Source: Trinickia dinghuensis (GTDB lineage Bacteria > Pseudomonadota > Gammaproteobacteria > Burkholderiales > Burkholderiaceae). From it: a DNA stretch of 64,000 nt. The position numbers were made by a program, and so were the translations under genes. Below, piece by piece: positions 51,239 through 62,088 of the stretch. Within the stretch, counting starts at the first letter, position 1; each line of letters opens with the position of its first letter. The DNA is taken from NCBI RefSeq assembly GCF_003367175.1, contig NZ_QRGA01000017.1, positions 1-64,000 of the forward strand. The letters are read 5' to 3'. The notes under the pieces are model-generated. The model saw nothing but the letters and a program-made list of their open reading frames with translations, was not told where the DNA came from and did no database searches.

Positions 51239-52600
51239 TCACGGGCAGCGGGCCCGATAGCGTTCGAGCACGATGTCGACGAATGCGCGTGCCTGTCCGC
51301 TGTAGTTGGCGGGGGTGAGCAGGGCATCGAGCCGATGTTCGTCGAGCACCTGCGTGACGTCCGGGTTCTCGCCGAGCACCTGGCGCAGCGTGCGCCCGCT
51401 TCGAACCGCTTCGCGCGCCGCGTGCTCGACGAGTTCGTGGGCACGCAGACGCCCGATCGACGCGCCGAGCGCGAGCATCACCGCTTCGCCGAGAATCAGG
51501 CCTTGCGTCAGGTTCAAATTGGCCGAGAGCCGTGCGGTGTCGACGTCGAGCCCGTCCACGATGTCCGTGATGTTCGCCAGTGCGCCGGCACAGAGCCGCG
51601 CGATCTCGGGCAGCGTCTCCCACTCGGCTTGCCAGCCGCCCAGCGCGCGTTCGTGCTCCTGCACCATGGCGGCAAGCATCGTGGCGACGAGTCCGGGCAC
51701 GCGCGCCGCGGCCGTTAGCGCCGCGGCACAGCCAACGGGATTGCGTTTATGCGGCATCGTCGACGAGCCGCCTTTACCGGCCGACGACGGCTCGGCTAAC
51801 TCGCCGACTTCGGATTGCATGTGCAGCGAGACGTCACGCGCGATCTTGCCGAGCGTCCCCGTCAGAAGGCCGAGCACGGTGGCCGCTTCCGCAACGCGGT
51901 CGCGTTGCGTATGCCACGGCAAGCTCGGCAAAGGCAGCGAAAGCGCCTGGGCCAGCGCCTGCGCAACGGACTGCGCGGCATCTCCAAGACTGGCCAGCGT
52001 GCCTGCCGCGCCACCGAACTGCAGCGCGAGCGCGCGTTCGCGCAACTGTGCGAGCCGCTCGCGATGCCGGCCGAGCGCATCGAGCCATTGCGCCAGCTTC
52101 AAGCCCAAAGTAATCGGCAGCGCTTGCTGCAGCCACGTGCGGCCAACCATCGGCGTGTCGCGATACTTGGCCGCCTGGCGCGCGAGCACGGCGCAAAGCG
52201 CATCGACGCCTGCCTCGATCCCATCGAGCGCATCGCGAAGCTGCAGCACGAGCCCGCTGTCGATGACGTCTTGGCTCGTCGCGCCCCAATGCACGTATTT
52301 CGCGGCGTCCGGTGCTTGGGCCGATACGCAGGCGGTCAGTTGCTTGACGAGCGGAATGGCGAGATTGCCGGCACTTGCCGCCGCTTCCGTCAGCGCTTGC
52401 GCATCGATTCGATCGGCATCGCAGGCCGCTTCGATCGGTGCGACGGCTTCCGCCGGAATGACGCCGGCCTTGGCCAGCGCTCTTGCCAGCGCGGCTTCGA
52501 CGTCGAGCATCCGCTGCACGGTTGCCTTCGGCGCAAATACGGCGAGCATCGGCTCGGTCGAGGTCAGCCGGTCGTTGAGTCGTCCTTGGTACGAGAACAT
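51239..52600 (-). CDS. pcaB: 3-carboxy-cis,cis-muconate cycloisomerase
   Basis: The 453-residue protein belongs to the fumarase/aspartase superfamily, with the signature GKGGSSTMPHKRNPVG and the catalytic His region YVHWGATSQDVIDSGLVLQL. It converts 3-carboxymuconate to 4-carboxymuconolactone. A PcaR-type operator (52688-52712) lies 88 bases upstream. It is transcribed with pcaC, and PcaQ is encoded upstream on the same strand. Confidence 0.92.
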   Translation of the reverse strand: MFSYQGRLNDRLTSTEPMLAVFAPKATVQRMLDVEAALARALAKAGVIPAEAVAPIEAACDADRIDAQALTEAAASAGNLAIPLVKQLTACVSAQAPDAAKYVHWGATSQDVIDSGLVLQLRDALDGIEAGVDALCAVLARQAAKYRDTPMVGRTWLQQALPITLGLKLAQWLDALGRHRERLAQLRERALALQFGGAAGTLASLGDAAQSVAQALAQALSLPLPSLPWHTQRDRVAEAATVLGLLTGTLGKIARDVSLHMQSEVGELAEPSSAGKGGSSTMPHKRNPVGCAAALTAAARVPGLVATMLAAMVQEHERALGGWQAEWETLPEIARLCAGALANITDIVDGLDVDTARLSANLNLTQGLILGEAVMLALGASIGRLRAHELVEHAAREAVRSGRTLRQVLGENPDVTQVLDEHRLDALLTPANYSGQARAFVDIVLERYRARCP

Positions 52601-52687
52601 GGGGCAGTGACGCTAGTGAAAGGAAGCGATGACGCGGGCGTGGGCACGCGCCGGTCACGAATTCAGCCACTCGATGGCTTGAACAAC

Positions 52688-52712
52688 ACATTGTGCGATT
52701 ATCGAACAATGT
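52688..52712. promoter_or_regulatory. PcaR-type operator before pcaB
   Basis: The 15-mer GTGCGATTATCGAAC at 52693-52707 lies within a larger interrupted palindrome with arms ACATTGT (52688-52694) and ACAATGT (52706-52712). A half-copy, CAACTATCGAAC, follows at 52715-52726. The same 15-mer occurs inverted before pcaI. Confidence 0.75.
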
Positions 52713-52793
52713 TGCAACTATCGAACGAACGCCTAAATCCTATGCCTCGGTGAGGGAGGCGGTCAAGTCCGCCCACGCGCACGACGCGTTCGC

Positions 52794-54674
<1,881 letters not shown>

Positions 54675-54675
<1 letters not shown>

Positions 54676-55340
54676 TGAATCGCCCCACGTTCTCGCCGAT
54701 CTCCTCCTTCGGCCCAGTCCGTTTGCCCGAGACGGCGTCGCAGACAGGCGGCCCTTATGTTCACATCGGGCTCGCCCCTGAGCAGGCCGGCTTCGACATC
54801 TTCGAAAACAACTTCGGCAACGTCCTTGTCGGAACCGAGACGCGCGGCGAGCGCATCGCCATCGAAGGCCGCGTGTTCGACGGGTCGGGCACGCTCGTGC
54901 GCGACGTGCTCGTCGAGATCTGGCAAGCGAATGCGGACGGCCGATACGCGCATCCCGGCGACGACCGCGACGTGCCGACCGATCCGTCGTTCCGCGGCTG
55001 GGGACGCGCGGGCGCCGACTTCGAAACGGGCGTGTTCCGCTTCGACACGATCAAGCCGGGGCGCGTGCCGGGCGCGAACGGCGCTTCGCAAGCGCCCCAT
55101 GTTTGCCTGGTCCTGTTCGCGCGCGGCATCAACATCGGGCTGCATACGCGGCTTTATTTCGACGACGAAGCCGATGCGAACCGCAGCGATCCCGTGCTGA
55201 CCGGCATCGAATGGGAAGTGCGGCGCCGGACGCTGGTGGCCGAGCGCAGCGTGCGCAACGGCGCCGTTGTGTATTCGCTCGATATTCGTCTGCAGGACAC
55301 GCCGGACGGCGGGCGCGAGACGGTGTTCTTCGATATCTGA
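54675..55340 (+). CDS. pcaG: Protocatechuate 3,4-dioxygenase alpha subunit
   Basis: The 221-residue protein matches PcaG: QTGGPYVHIGLAPEQAGF, VRDVLVEIWQANADGRYAHP and FRGWGRAGADFETGVFRFDT. It lacks the iron ligands, as alpha subunits do, and forms the active site with PcaH. GGAG lies inside the end of pcaH, and the start overlaps the pcaH stop, giving coupled translation in a 1:1 ratio. Confidence 0.93.
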
Positions 55341-55362
55341 GCAGCAAGCCTGAGCAGCAAGC
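55337..55362 (+). repeat. 13-bp tandem duplication at the pcaG stop
   Basis: CTGAGCAGCAAGC occurs at 55337-55349 and again at 55350-55362. The first copy contains the pcaG stop codon TGA, so the duplication adds a second stop-containing unit without altering the protein. Confidence 0.8.
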
Positions 55363-55396
55363 GGTATCGGCACCGCGCAGGTCCGGATCGTCATAT

Positions 55397-55430
55397 GTTC
55401 GATAATCGCACTGCTTTTCGATAATCGCCG
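55397..55430. promoter_or_regulatory. Tandem PcaR-type operators before pcaIJD
   Basis: GTTCGATAATCGCAC at 55397-55411 is the exact inverse of the 15-mer before pcaB. A second copy, TTTCGATAATCGCCG, starts 19 bases later (55416-55430). The sequence agrees with my recollection of the Pseudomonas PcaR/Acinetobacter PcaU site. It lies 76-109 bases before the pcaI start. Confidence 0.78.
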
Positions 55431-55505
55431 TTGACGGTCCGGCGACCGAGTTCTACATTGCTCATCAACCTGAAGACGTAGGCGCTTTCGCGAGCGCATC
55501 CACCG

Positions 55506-56195
55506 ATGATCGATAAAACTGTTTCTTCGCTCGAAGCGGCCGTCGCCGGCATCTCCGACGGCGCCACCGTCATGATCGGCGGCTTCGGCTCCGCCGGGCA
55601 ACCCGCGGAGCTGATCGACGCGCTGATCGCACAGGGCGCGCGCGAGCTCACCATCGTCAACAACAACGCGGGCAACGGCGAGATCGGTCTGGCCGCGCTA
55701 TTGAAGGCGCGGCGCGTGCGCAAAATCATTTGCTCGTTCCCGCGCCAAGCTGATTCGCAAGTGTTCGACGCGTTGTTCCGCGCCGGCGAAATCGAACTCG
55801 AACTCGTGCCCCAGGGCAACCTGGCGTTGCGGATCCAGGCGGCCGGCGCCGGCCTCGGCGCCGTCTTCACGCCGACCGGCTACGGCACGCGTCTGGCGGA
55901 AGGGAAGGAAACGCGGGTGATCGACGGGAAGCCGTACGTGCTCGAGTACCCGATCAAGGCCGAATTCGCGTTGATCAAGGCGCATCGGGGCGATCGCTGG
56001 GGCAATCTGATCTACCGCAAGGCTGCGCGCAATTTCGGGCCGATCATGGCGATGGCCGCGACGACGACGATTGCCCAGGTGTCGGAGATCGTGCCGCTCG
56101 GCGAACTCGATCCTGAAACGATCGTTACCCCGGGGATCTTTACGCAGCGCGTGGTTGCGGTCCCGCAAGCGAACGCACGCGCACGTGCCGCATAA
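55506..56195 (+). CDS. pcaI: 3-oxoadipate CoA-transferase subunit A
   Basis: The 229-residue protein has the glycine loop MIGGFGSAGQPAELIDALI and LTIVNNNAGNGEIGLAALL of class I CoA-transferase alpha subunits. PcaIJ transfers CoA from succinyl-CoA to 3-oxoadipate. The next gene starts 10 bases after its stop, with AAGGAGC between. Tandem PcaR-type operators precede it. Confidence 0.92.
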   Translation: MIDKTVSSLEAAVAGISDGATVMIGGFGSAGQPAELIDALIAQGARELTIVNNNAGNGEIGLAALLKARRVRKIICSFPRQADSQVFDALFRAGEIELELVPQGNLALRIQAAGAGLGAVFTPTGYGTRLAEGKETRVIDGKPYVLEYPIKAEFALIKAHRGDRWGNLIYRKAARNFGPIMAMAATTTIAQVSEIVPLGELDPETIVTPGIFTQRVVAVPQANARARAA

Positions 56196-56205
56196 GGAGC
56201 GTTGT

Positions 56206-56844
56206 ATGAACAGATGGACGCGCGATCAGATCGCCCAGCGTGTTGCCCAGGATATTCCCGAAGGCGCTTACGTGAATCTCGGCATCGGCTTGCCGACGAA
56301 GGTCGCCAATTACCTGCCGGCCGAGCGCGAGATCTTCCTGCATAGCGAGAACGGTTTGCTGGGCATGGGCCCCGCGCCCGCACCGGGCGAAGAAGACCCC
56401 GAACTGATCAATGCGGGCAAGGAGCCTGTGACGCTGCTCGAGGGCGGTGCGTTCTTTCATCATGGCGATTCGTTCGCGATGATGCGCGGCGGCCACCTCG
56501 ACATCTGCGTGCTCGGTGCGTTTCAAGTCTCGCGCAAAGGCGATCTGGCGAACTGGCACACGGGTGCGGCCGACGCGATCCCTGCCGTTGGCGGCGCCAT
56601 GGATCTCGCGATCGGGGCCAAGCGCGTGTTCGTCATGACGGATCACCTGACGAAGTCGGGCGAGTGCAAGATCGTCGAGGCGTGCACCTACCCGCTGACG
56701 GGTATCGGCTGCGTCGATCGAATCTATACCGATCTAGCCGTCATCGACGTGACGGCGGATGGCCTCGTCGTCGTCGAGATGGTGGAAGGACTCACGTTCG
56801 AGGCGCTGCAGGAAGTGACGCCCGTGCCGCTCGTGGCGCGCTGA
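56206..56844 (+). CDS. pcaJ: 3-oxoadipate CoA-transferase subunit B
   Basis: The 212-residue protein has YVNLGIGLPTKVANYL and the catalytic Glu in LHSENGLLGMGPAP of class I CoA-transferase beta subunits. GVCOMPLEX-type regions such as GGHLDICVLGAFQVSRKGDLA are also conserved. It forms the enzyme with PcaI. ATG 56206 follows AAGGAGC; the open frame upstream is a shadow of pcaI. Confidence 0.91.
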   Translation: MNRWTRDQIAQRVAQDIPEGAYVNLGIGLPTKVANYLPAEREIFLHSENGLLGMGPAPAPGEEDPELINAGKEPVTLLEGGAFFHHGDSFAMMRGGHLDICVLGAFQVSRKGDLANWHTGAADAIPAVGGAMDLAIGAKRVFVMTDHLTKSGECKIVEACTYPLTGIGCVDRIYTDLAVIDVTADGLVVVEMVEGLTFEALQEVTPVPLVAR

Positions 56845-56870
56845 TCGGATCACTATTGGAGGCAGTCGAC

Positions 56871-57656
56871 ATGCAGCAGGCCCACGGCATTGCCTATACG
56901 GTTAGTGGACCGGACGATGCCCCCGTTATCGTTCTCTCCAATTCGCTCGGCACGACCATCGAGATGTGGTCTCCCCAAGTCGATGCACTAGCACACCACT
57001 ACCGCGTCGTTCGTTACGATACGCGCGGGCATGGGGCCTCGATTGCGCCCGCGGGCGAGTATTCGCTCGACACGCTGGGGCGCGACGTGCTCGCCGTGCT
57101 GGACGCGTTGAACGTCGAACGCGCGCATTTCTGCGGAATCTCGATGGGTGGCTTGACGGGCCAATGGCTCGGCGTGCATGCGCCCGAGCGGATCGACAAG
57201 CTGATCGTCGCCAATACCGCGGCGCGCATCGGATCGTTGCAAGGATGGCTCGATCGCTCGGCCCTGGTGCGCTCGCGCGGGATGGCCGAAGTGGCGGACG
57301 GTGCAGCGAGGCGTTGGTTTACCGCCGATTTCATCGCGCGGCGGCCCGAGGTCGTGGAACGCATGACCGCCGGACTGCGCGCGACGTCCGCCCACGGATA
57401 CGCGGGTTGCTGCGACGCCTTGTCAGCGGCCGATCTGCGGGAAGAGATCGCCACGATCGCATCGCCGATGCTGGTCATCGCCGGTCGATACGATCCGGTG
57501 ACAACCGTCGACGACGCCCGATTCATTGCCGAGCGCGTGCAAGGCGCTCGGGTCGAGACGTTGGACGCGTCACACCTGTCCAACATCGAGGCGGCGGAAG
57601 GATTCACCGCAGCAGTCCTGGCGTTTTTGGCCGAGGCGGGCGGCCGGAAGCACTAG
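56871..57656 (+). CDS. pcaD: 3-oxoadipate enol-lactonase
   Basis: The 261-residue alpha/beta hydrolase has LSNSLGTTIEMWSPQ, the nucleophile elbow FCGISMGGLTGQWLG (Ser near residue 91), an acid in IAGRYDPVTT and the His in LDASHLSNIE, as in PcaD. It hydrolyses 3-oxoadipate enol-lactone to 3-oxoadipate. It starts 26 bases after pcaJ with GGAGG upstream and completes the operon. It ends eight bases before the converging efflux gene. Confidence 0.92.
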   Translation: MQQAHGIAYTVSGPDDAPVIVLSNSLGTTIEMWSPQVDALAHHYRVVRYDTRGHGASIAPAGEYSLDTLGRDVLAVLDALNVERAHFCGISMGGLTGQWLGVHAPERIDKLIVANTAARIGSLQGWLDRSALVRSRGMAEVADGAARRWFTADFIARRPEVVERMTAGLRATSAHGYAGCCDALSAADLREEIATIASPMLVIAGRYDPVTTVDDARFIAERVQGARVETLDASHLSNIEAAEGFTAAVLAFLAEAGGRKH

Positions 57657-57663
57657 TCGTTCG

Positions 57664-59202
57664 TCAACGCGCGACATATTGCTTGCCGTACGTCGATTCC
57701 CAGCCTCCCCCGAGTGCCTTGCAAAGGGTGACGAGGTTGGTATCGGCGGCCGCCTTGCTGTGCTCGAGATTGCTCTGTGCATCGAGTAGCTGCTTCTGCA
57801 CATTGAGTACATCGAGATAATCGATCGCACCGGCTTTGTATCGTTGCTGTGCGATCGCGAGCGCGCGCCGATTCAAGGCCACGACCTGAACGAGCCGATC
57901 GCCCCGGCGCTGCTGAGCGTCATAGACGGCCAGCGCATCGTCCACTTCCCGCCATGCTTCCAGCACCGTGTGTTTGTAGTTGATCGCGGCTTCTTGTTGT
58001 TGTGCCTCGCGCAGGTGAAGCATGCCTTTGAGACGCCCGCCTTCGAAAATCGGCAGCGTGATCGAAGGTCCCACCACGAACTGGCCCGATGCCCAGCTAG
58101 CCAAGCTCGATAGTTGAAGGCTTTGGAAGCCGGCGCTGCCGTTCAACGAAATCCGAGGATAGAAGTCGGCCTTCGCCATGCCGATCGAGGCCGTGGCGGC
58201 GTGCAATTGCGCCTCGGCTCTTCGGATGTCGGGCCTGCGTTGCACGAGATCGGACGGGAAGCCGATCGGCACCTGGCCCGGCAATTCGGGTACCTCGCTC
58301 GGTTCGGCAAGCTGCTGACGCAGCGCGCCCGGCGCTTCGCCGAGCAACACACCGATCGCGTTGATCGTGGTCTCGCGCTTCGATTCGAGCATCGGAATCA
58401 GACTTTGAATCGACTCGACCTGTGCGGAGGCATTCGCGACGTCCAGATCCGTCGTCACGCCTTCGTGCACTTGGACCTGAGTCAGCTTCAACGAATCGCG
58501 CGCGATCGCTAGGTTGTCTTTCGCGATCTGGAGCAACGATTGAGTATCGCGCAACGCGATGTAGTCTCGCGCGAGTTCGGCCCGGGACGACAGCAAGATC
58601 GCGTTTCGATCCTCGAACGACGCGTCCGTCATCGCGCTCGCCGCTTCGACCCCGCGCCGGACGCGCCCCCAGATGTCGATTTCCCATGAGGCGTCGAAGC
58701 CTGCCTGGTAGAGGTTGTATGCGGGCGAACCTTTGGAGCCCGGCATCGCAGCCACGCCAAGGGGGGCGTTGCCCGAGGCCGATTGCGATTGGGTTTGCGT
58801 GGGCGTCACGCCAAGCAGCGACAGAATGCCGTTCTCGCTTCCACGCTCGCGGTCGTACGATGCGGCACCGTCGAGCGTCGGATATTGCGCCGCGCCTGCA
58901 ACGCGCCGCTCGGCTCGGCTCTGTTGCAGACGCGCCGAGGCGGCGGCCACGTCGAGGTTCGCGCCGGCCAGTTGCTGCTCCAACGCGTTCAGTTGCGGAT
59001 CCTTGAACAGCGTCCACCAATCCGAATCGAACGACGCTTCGACGGGCTTGCTCTCGGCTTGCGCGGATTGCGTGCGATCGAAAACGGCCGGCGTGGTTGT
59101 CTTAGGGCGCTCGAAATCCGGGCCTAACGTACACCCTGCCATCAGGAGGCACGCCGATATGGCGAGCAAGGCCTCACGGATGGAATGCTTGGCGGCGCTC
59201 AT
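57664..59202 (-). CDS. NodT-family outer membrane efflux lipoprotein
   Basis: The 512-residue protein has a lipoprotein signal ending LLMAGC (Cys24) and two TolC-like repeats rich in coiled coil (LQQSRAERRVAGAAQYPTLD and RRPDIRRAEAQLHAATASIG). NodT-family proteins are the outer-membrane channels of tripartite pumps. Its start overlaps the membrane-fusion gene stop by four bases (ATGA). It is the last gene of the efflux operon. Confidence 0.9.
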   Translation of the reverse strand: MSAAKHSIREALLAISACLLMAGCTLGPDFERPKTTTPAVFDRTQSAQAESKPVEASFDSDWWTLFKDPQLNALEQQLAGANLDVAAASARLQQSRAERRVAGAAQYPTLDGAASYDRERGSENGILSLLGVTPTQTQSQSASGNAPLGVAAMPGSKGSPAYNLYQAGFDASWEIDIWGRVRRGVEAASAMTDASFEDRNAILLSSRAELARDYIALRDTQSLLQIAKDNLAIARDSLKLTQVQVHEGVTTDLDVANASAQVESIQSLIPMLESKRETTINAIGVLLGEAPGALRQQLAEPSEVPELPGQVPIGFPSDLVQRRPDIRRAEAQLHAATASIGMAKADFYPRISLNGSAGFQSLQLSSLASWASGQFVVGPSITLPIFEGGRLKGMLHLREAQQQEAAINYKHTVLEAWREVDDALAVYDAQQRRGDRLVQVVALNRRALAIAQQRYKAGAIDYLDVLNVQKQLLDAQSNLEHSKAAADTNLVTLCKALGGGWESTYGKQYVAR

Positions 59203-60275
59203 GTCTTGCTCCCTTCCGCGGCAGGCGCATTGCGATGCGGACCGACGGCGACTTCCGTTTCGACCGAGAGCCCCACGCTCAGCGCGGACGCCGTTTGCTG
59301 CCCGCGGTCGATCGTGATCTTGACGGGGACGCGCTGCACGATCTTCGTGAAATTGCCCGTGGCGTTGTCCGGCGCGATGGGGGCGAAGCTCACGCCGGTT
59401 GCGGGAGCGAGGCCGTCGACATGGCCTCGAATCACCACGCCCGGCAAGCTATCGACCTTGATCCGCACGCTGGCGCCTTGCCGAATATGGGCGAGCTGGT
59501 TTTCCTGGAAATTGGCGACGACATAAGCTTCCGAGAGCGGGACGATCGCGAGAATCGGAGCGCCGGGTGTGACGAACGCGCCGACCCGAGCCGAACGTCG
59601 GCCGACCTTGCCGTCGAACGGCGCGCGGATCTCCGTGTACGACAGATTCAGTTTGGCCTGTTCGAATAAAGCCTCCGCCCGCGCCAATGCACCCGCCGCC
59701 TTGTCTCGTTCGGCGCGCAAAACGTCGAGGTTCTGCGAGGTCGCCGTCAATACCGCCTGGTCATGGGCTTGCTGCGCGAGGTGTTCGGCAAGCGCGCTCG
59801 ACGCGCGCTGTTGTTCCTGCGCCGTTCCCGCGCCCGCTTCCGAAAGATTCTGGTAGCGCGAGGCGTTCGCTCGCGCAAAGTCGATACTCGCTTGATCCGA
59901 CTTGAGCGTCGCGCGAGCTTGCTCGACGAGCGCGGGCTGCCTGGCGATCTCGGCGTCGTCGTTCGCGACGGACGCCTGCGCGGCCATGACGTCCGCTTGT
60001 GCGCTCTGCAATGCCGCCTGGAAGTCGCGATCGTCGATGCGTACCAGCAATTGCCCCGCCTTGACCGGCTGGTTGTCGTCGACAAGTACGTCGGCAATCT
60101 GACCGGCGACGCGCGGCGCCACGAGCGTGAAATCGGCCTGTACATAGGCGTCGTTCGTGGATTCGCTGTTCGGCTCGGAAAGCAGTCTCGAGGTGGACCA
60201 TGCGGCAATGCCGAGCACGACGATCGACGCGGCAACGCCGATGATCTTGAGAGGGGGGCGGGTAACGGTTGACAT
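59199..60275 (-). CDS. HlyD/EmrA-family membrane fusion protein
   Basis: The 358-residue protein has one N-terminal membrane segment (about 11-30), the biotinyl-lipoyl half FTLVAPRVAGQIADVLVDDN, a long coiled-coil hairpin and the second half LNLSYTEIRAPFDGKVGRRS. The end PVKITIDRGQ is typical of EmrA. It links the inner-membrane pump to the NodT channel. ATG 60275 is chosen by alignment; the frame is open upstream over the pump gene end. Confidence 0.9.
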   Translation of the reverse strand: MSTVTRPPLKIIGVAASIVVLGIAAWSTSRLLSEPNSESTNDAYVQADFTLVAPRVAGQIADVLVDDNQPVKAGQLLVRIDDRDFQAALQSAQADVMAAQASVANDDAEIARQPALVEQARATLKSDQASIDFARANASRYQNLSEAGAGTAQEQQRASSALAEHLAQQAHDQAVLTATSQNLDVLRAERDKAAGALARAEALFEQAKLNLSYTEIRAPFDGKVGRRSARVGAFVTPGAPILAIVPLSEAYVVANFQENQLAHIRQGASVRIKVDSLPGVVIRGHVDGLAPATGVSFAPIAPDNATGNFTKIVQRVPVKITIDRGQQTASALSVGLSVETEVAVGPHRNAPAAEGSKT

Positions 60276-60286
60276 GACATCGTCTC

Positions 60287-61894
60287 TTAACGGGAGGAGG
60301 GCGGCGTAGTGCTCCATGGCGGATAGATCCGCACCGGCAACACGGGCACAAGAACAAGCAGGGCGACGGCCACGCAGGCCATGACGCAATAGAGATCGGC
60401 CGACGTCAGTACGAGTGCCTGCTCGTGAATGCGATGTGCAAGCTCGGCCAGCTCATGGGGCGTGCCGGCGCTTTGGCCCGTTACGAGTGCGTGGTTGCCC
60501 AAGCGGTCGACAAGCACATTGGAATGAAAGCGCTCGCGGTCCGTGCCGAACCCCTCGATGAGCGCGGTTGCCACGGCGGCGGAAAAAGTCTTGAGCGAAT
60601 TGAACATCGCCGAGGCAAACGGACCTTCGGCGGGCGGCAATCCTGTCGTGACCCCCATCAAAATCGACATGATCACCATCGGTTGCGCGACGATCTGCAA
60701 GGACTGAAGCCAATAGAAATTGCCGCGAATCCAATCGGAGGTCATGAAGCTGCCCATCATGCAGGTGGCGATCATGAGCGACAGCCCAATGGCCAGTATC
60801 CAGCGGACATCGACCCGTCGAAGGTTCAGTACGGCGGCGGTCAAAGGCAGCGTAATCAAAAGCGGAATAGCGACGAGCAGCGACAGCGGTGCCGTTTGCA
60901 GCGGCCGATAGGCATGCGTCTCGGCTAGGTAATGTCCCGGTATGGCGGCGACGCCGACCAGCAGCGTCACCGCACCGGCCAGCGTCGCCAATCCGTGCGT
61001 GAAGTTGCGGCGCGCGAGCAATTGCAGCTTGAAGAACGGAAGCGGATGAAACCATTCGTTGACGAGGAACACGGCGAACAACAGCGTCCCGCCAAAAAAC
61101 ATCGCGCGAATGAACGCCGAATCGAGCCAATCGAGACGGTCGCCTTGCAGCAGACCGATGACGAGCATGGCGACGGCGGGAAGCCCGGTCGCGAATCCGG
61201 TCCAATCGAACGAACGGAGTCGTTCGAGCTTGAGCGGATCGGTCGGGAGCCCCCACTGAATGGCCAGGCAACTGGCGATGCCCAGCGGTACGACCTGAAG
61301 GAACGCCATGCGCCAGCTGACGTACTCCGTCCACAATGCCGCGAGCGGCGTGCCGAGCGCTGGGCCGACGGTTGCCGTGAGGGCGTATCCGGCGAGCCCG
61401 TAAAGCTTGACCTTCGGCGGCAGATAGCGCAGTGCCACGATGATCAGCATCGGCGGAAGACAGCCACCGGCAACGCCTTGCAGCACCCGCAAGACGTAAA
61501 GCGCGGGCAGATTCGGCGCGAACGGGCAAAGTACGCCGAGCAAGAGCGTGGCAAGCACTGCGCCGATCGTGAACCGCTTCAACGTGAAGGTGATCCCGAA
61601 CCACGGCGCAAACACCATCGTGCTGACGTTGGCGGCCTCGAACAGGGCCGTCAGCCACGTGCCGTCGTCGTGTCCGATCGAGAACGCGCCTTGGATATCG
61701 GCCATCGCCGCGGCGGTGACTTGTTCGTTGAGGATCGCCAGCAAGGACGCGAGCAGCATTCCGATCAAACCGATTGCCACGCGAAACGACAGAGCCGCCT
61801 GTTTTGCGGCCGGCTCTGCGGGAACCGTCGTCTCCGACGAAGACATCGGTGCCGGATTTTCCGTTGCAGTCGCTAAAGCGTCGGTGGTGATCAT
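60287..61894 (-). CDS. DHA2-family (EmrB-type) multidrug MFS transporter
   Basis: The 535-residue protein has about 14 membrane segments, the DHA2 opening LASLLAILNEQVTAAAMADI and the phrases VLRVLQGVAGGCLPPM and LAGYALTATVGPALGTPLA. It pumps hydrophobic toxic compounds with the EmrA-type and NodT partners. ATG 61894 begins MITTDALATATE; a later ATG after 15 codons is possible. The unit is divergent from a LysR regulator. Confidence 0.9.
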   Translation of the reverse strand: MITTDALATATENPAPMSSSETTVPAEPAAKQAALSFRVAIGLIGMLLASLLAILNEQVTAAAMADIQGAFSIGHDDGTWLTALFEAANVSTMVFAPWFGITFTLKRFTIGAVLATLLLGVLCPFAPNLPALYVLRVLQGVAGGCLPPMLIIVALRYLPPKVKLYGLAGYALTATVGPALGTPLAALWTEYVSWRMAFLQVVPLGIASCLAIQWGLPTDPLKLERLRSFDWTGFATGLPAVAMLVIGLLQGDRLDWLDSAFIRAMFFGGTLLFAVFLVNEWFHPLPFFKLQLLARRNFTHGLATLAGAVTLLVGVAAIPGHYLAETHAYRPLQTAPLSLLVAIPLLITLPLTAAVLNLRRVDVRWILAIGLSLMIATCMMGSFMTSDWIRGNFYWLQSLQIVAQPMVIMSILMGVTTGLPPAEGPFASAMFNSLKTFSAAVATALIEGFGTDRERFHSNVLVDRLGNHALVTGQSAGTPHELAELAHRIHEQALVLTSADLYCVMACVAVALLVLVPVLPVRIYPPWSTTPPSSR

Positions 61895-62088
61895 GATGAT
61901 TACGGGGTTGTGCGTCGATGGGATTGATTGTCGGAGATGGGCCGAATAACCCATAGCCAAAGCAGATCGTCTTTTAGGCCAATGAGTAGCCGAAATTTGC
62001 CAAGGCAACGCGAAGAGGCTGGCAAGGGTCTCGGCGATGCCTACAATCGCGACATGGCGGCACGGCCGGCCGGATCGGGAGAACGAGA

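Noticed and set aside
60932-61876. Plus-strand frame of 314 codons opposite the EmrB-type gene
   Set aside because: Charged, repetitive composition and no membrane or family features; shadow of the transporter.
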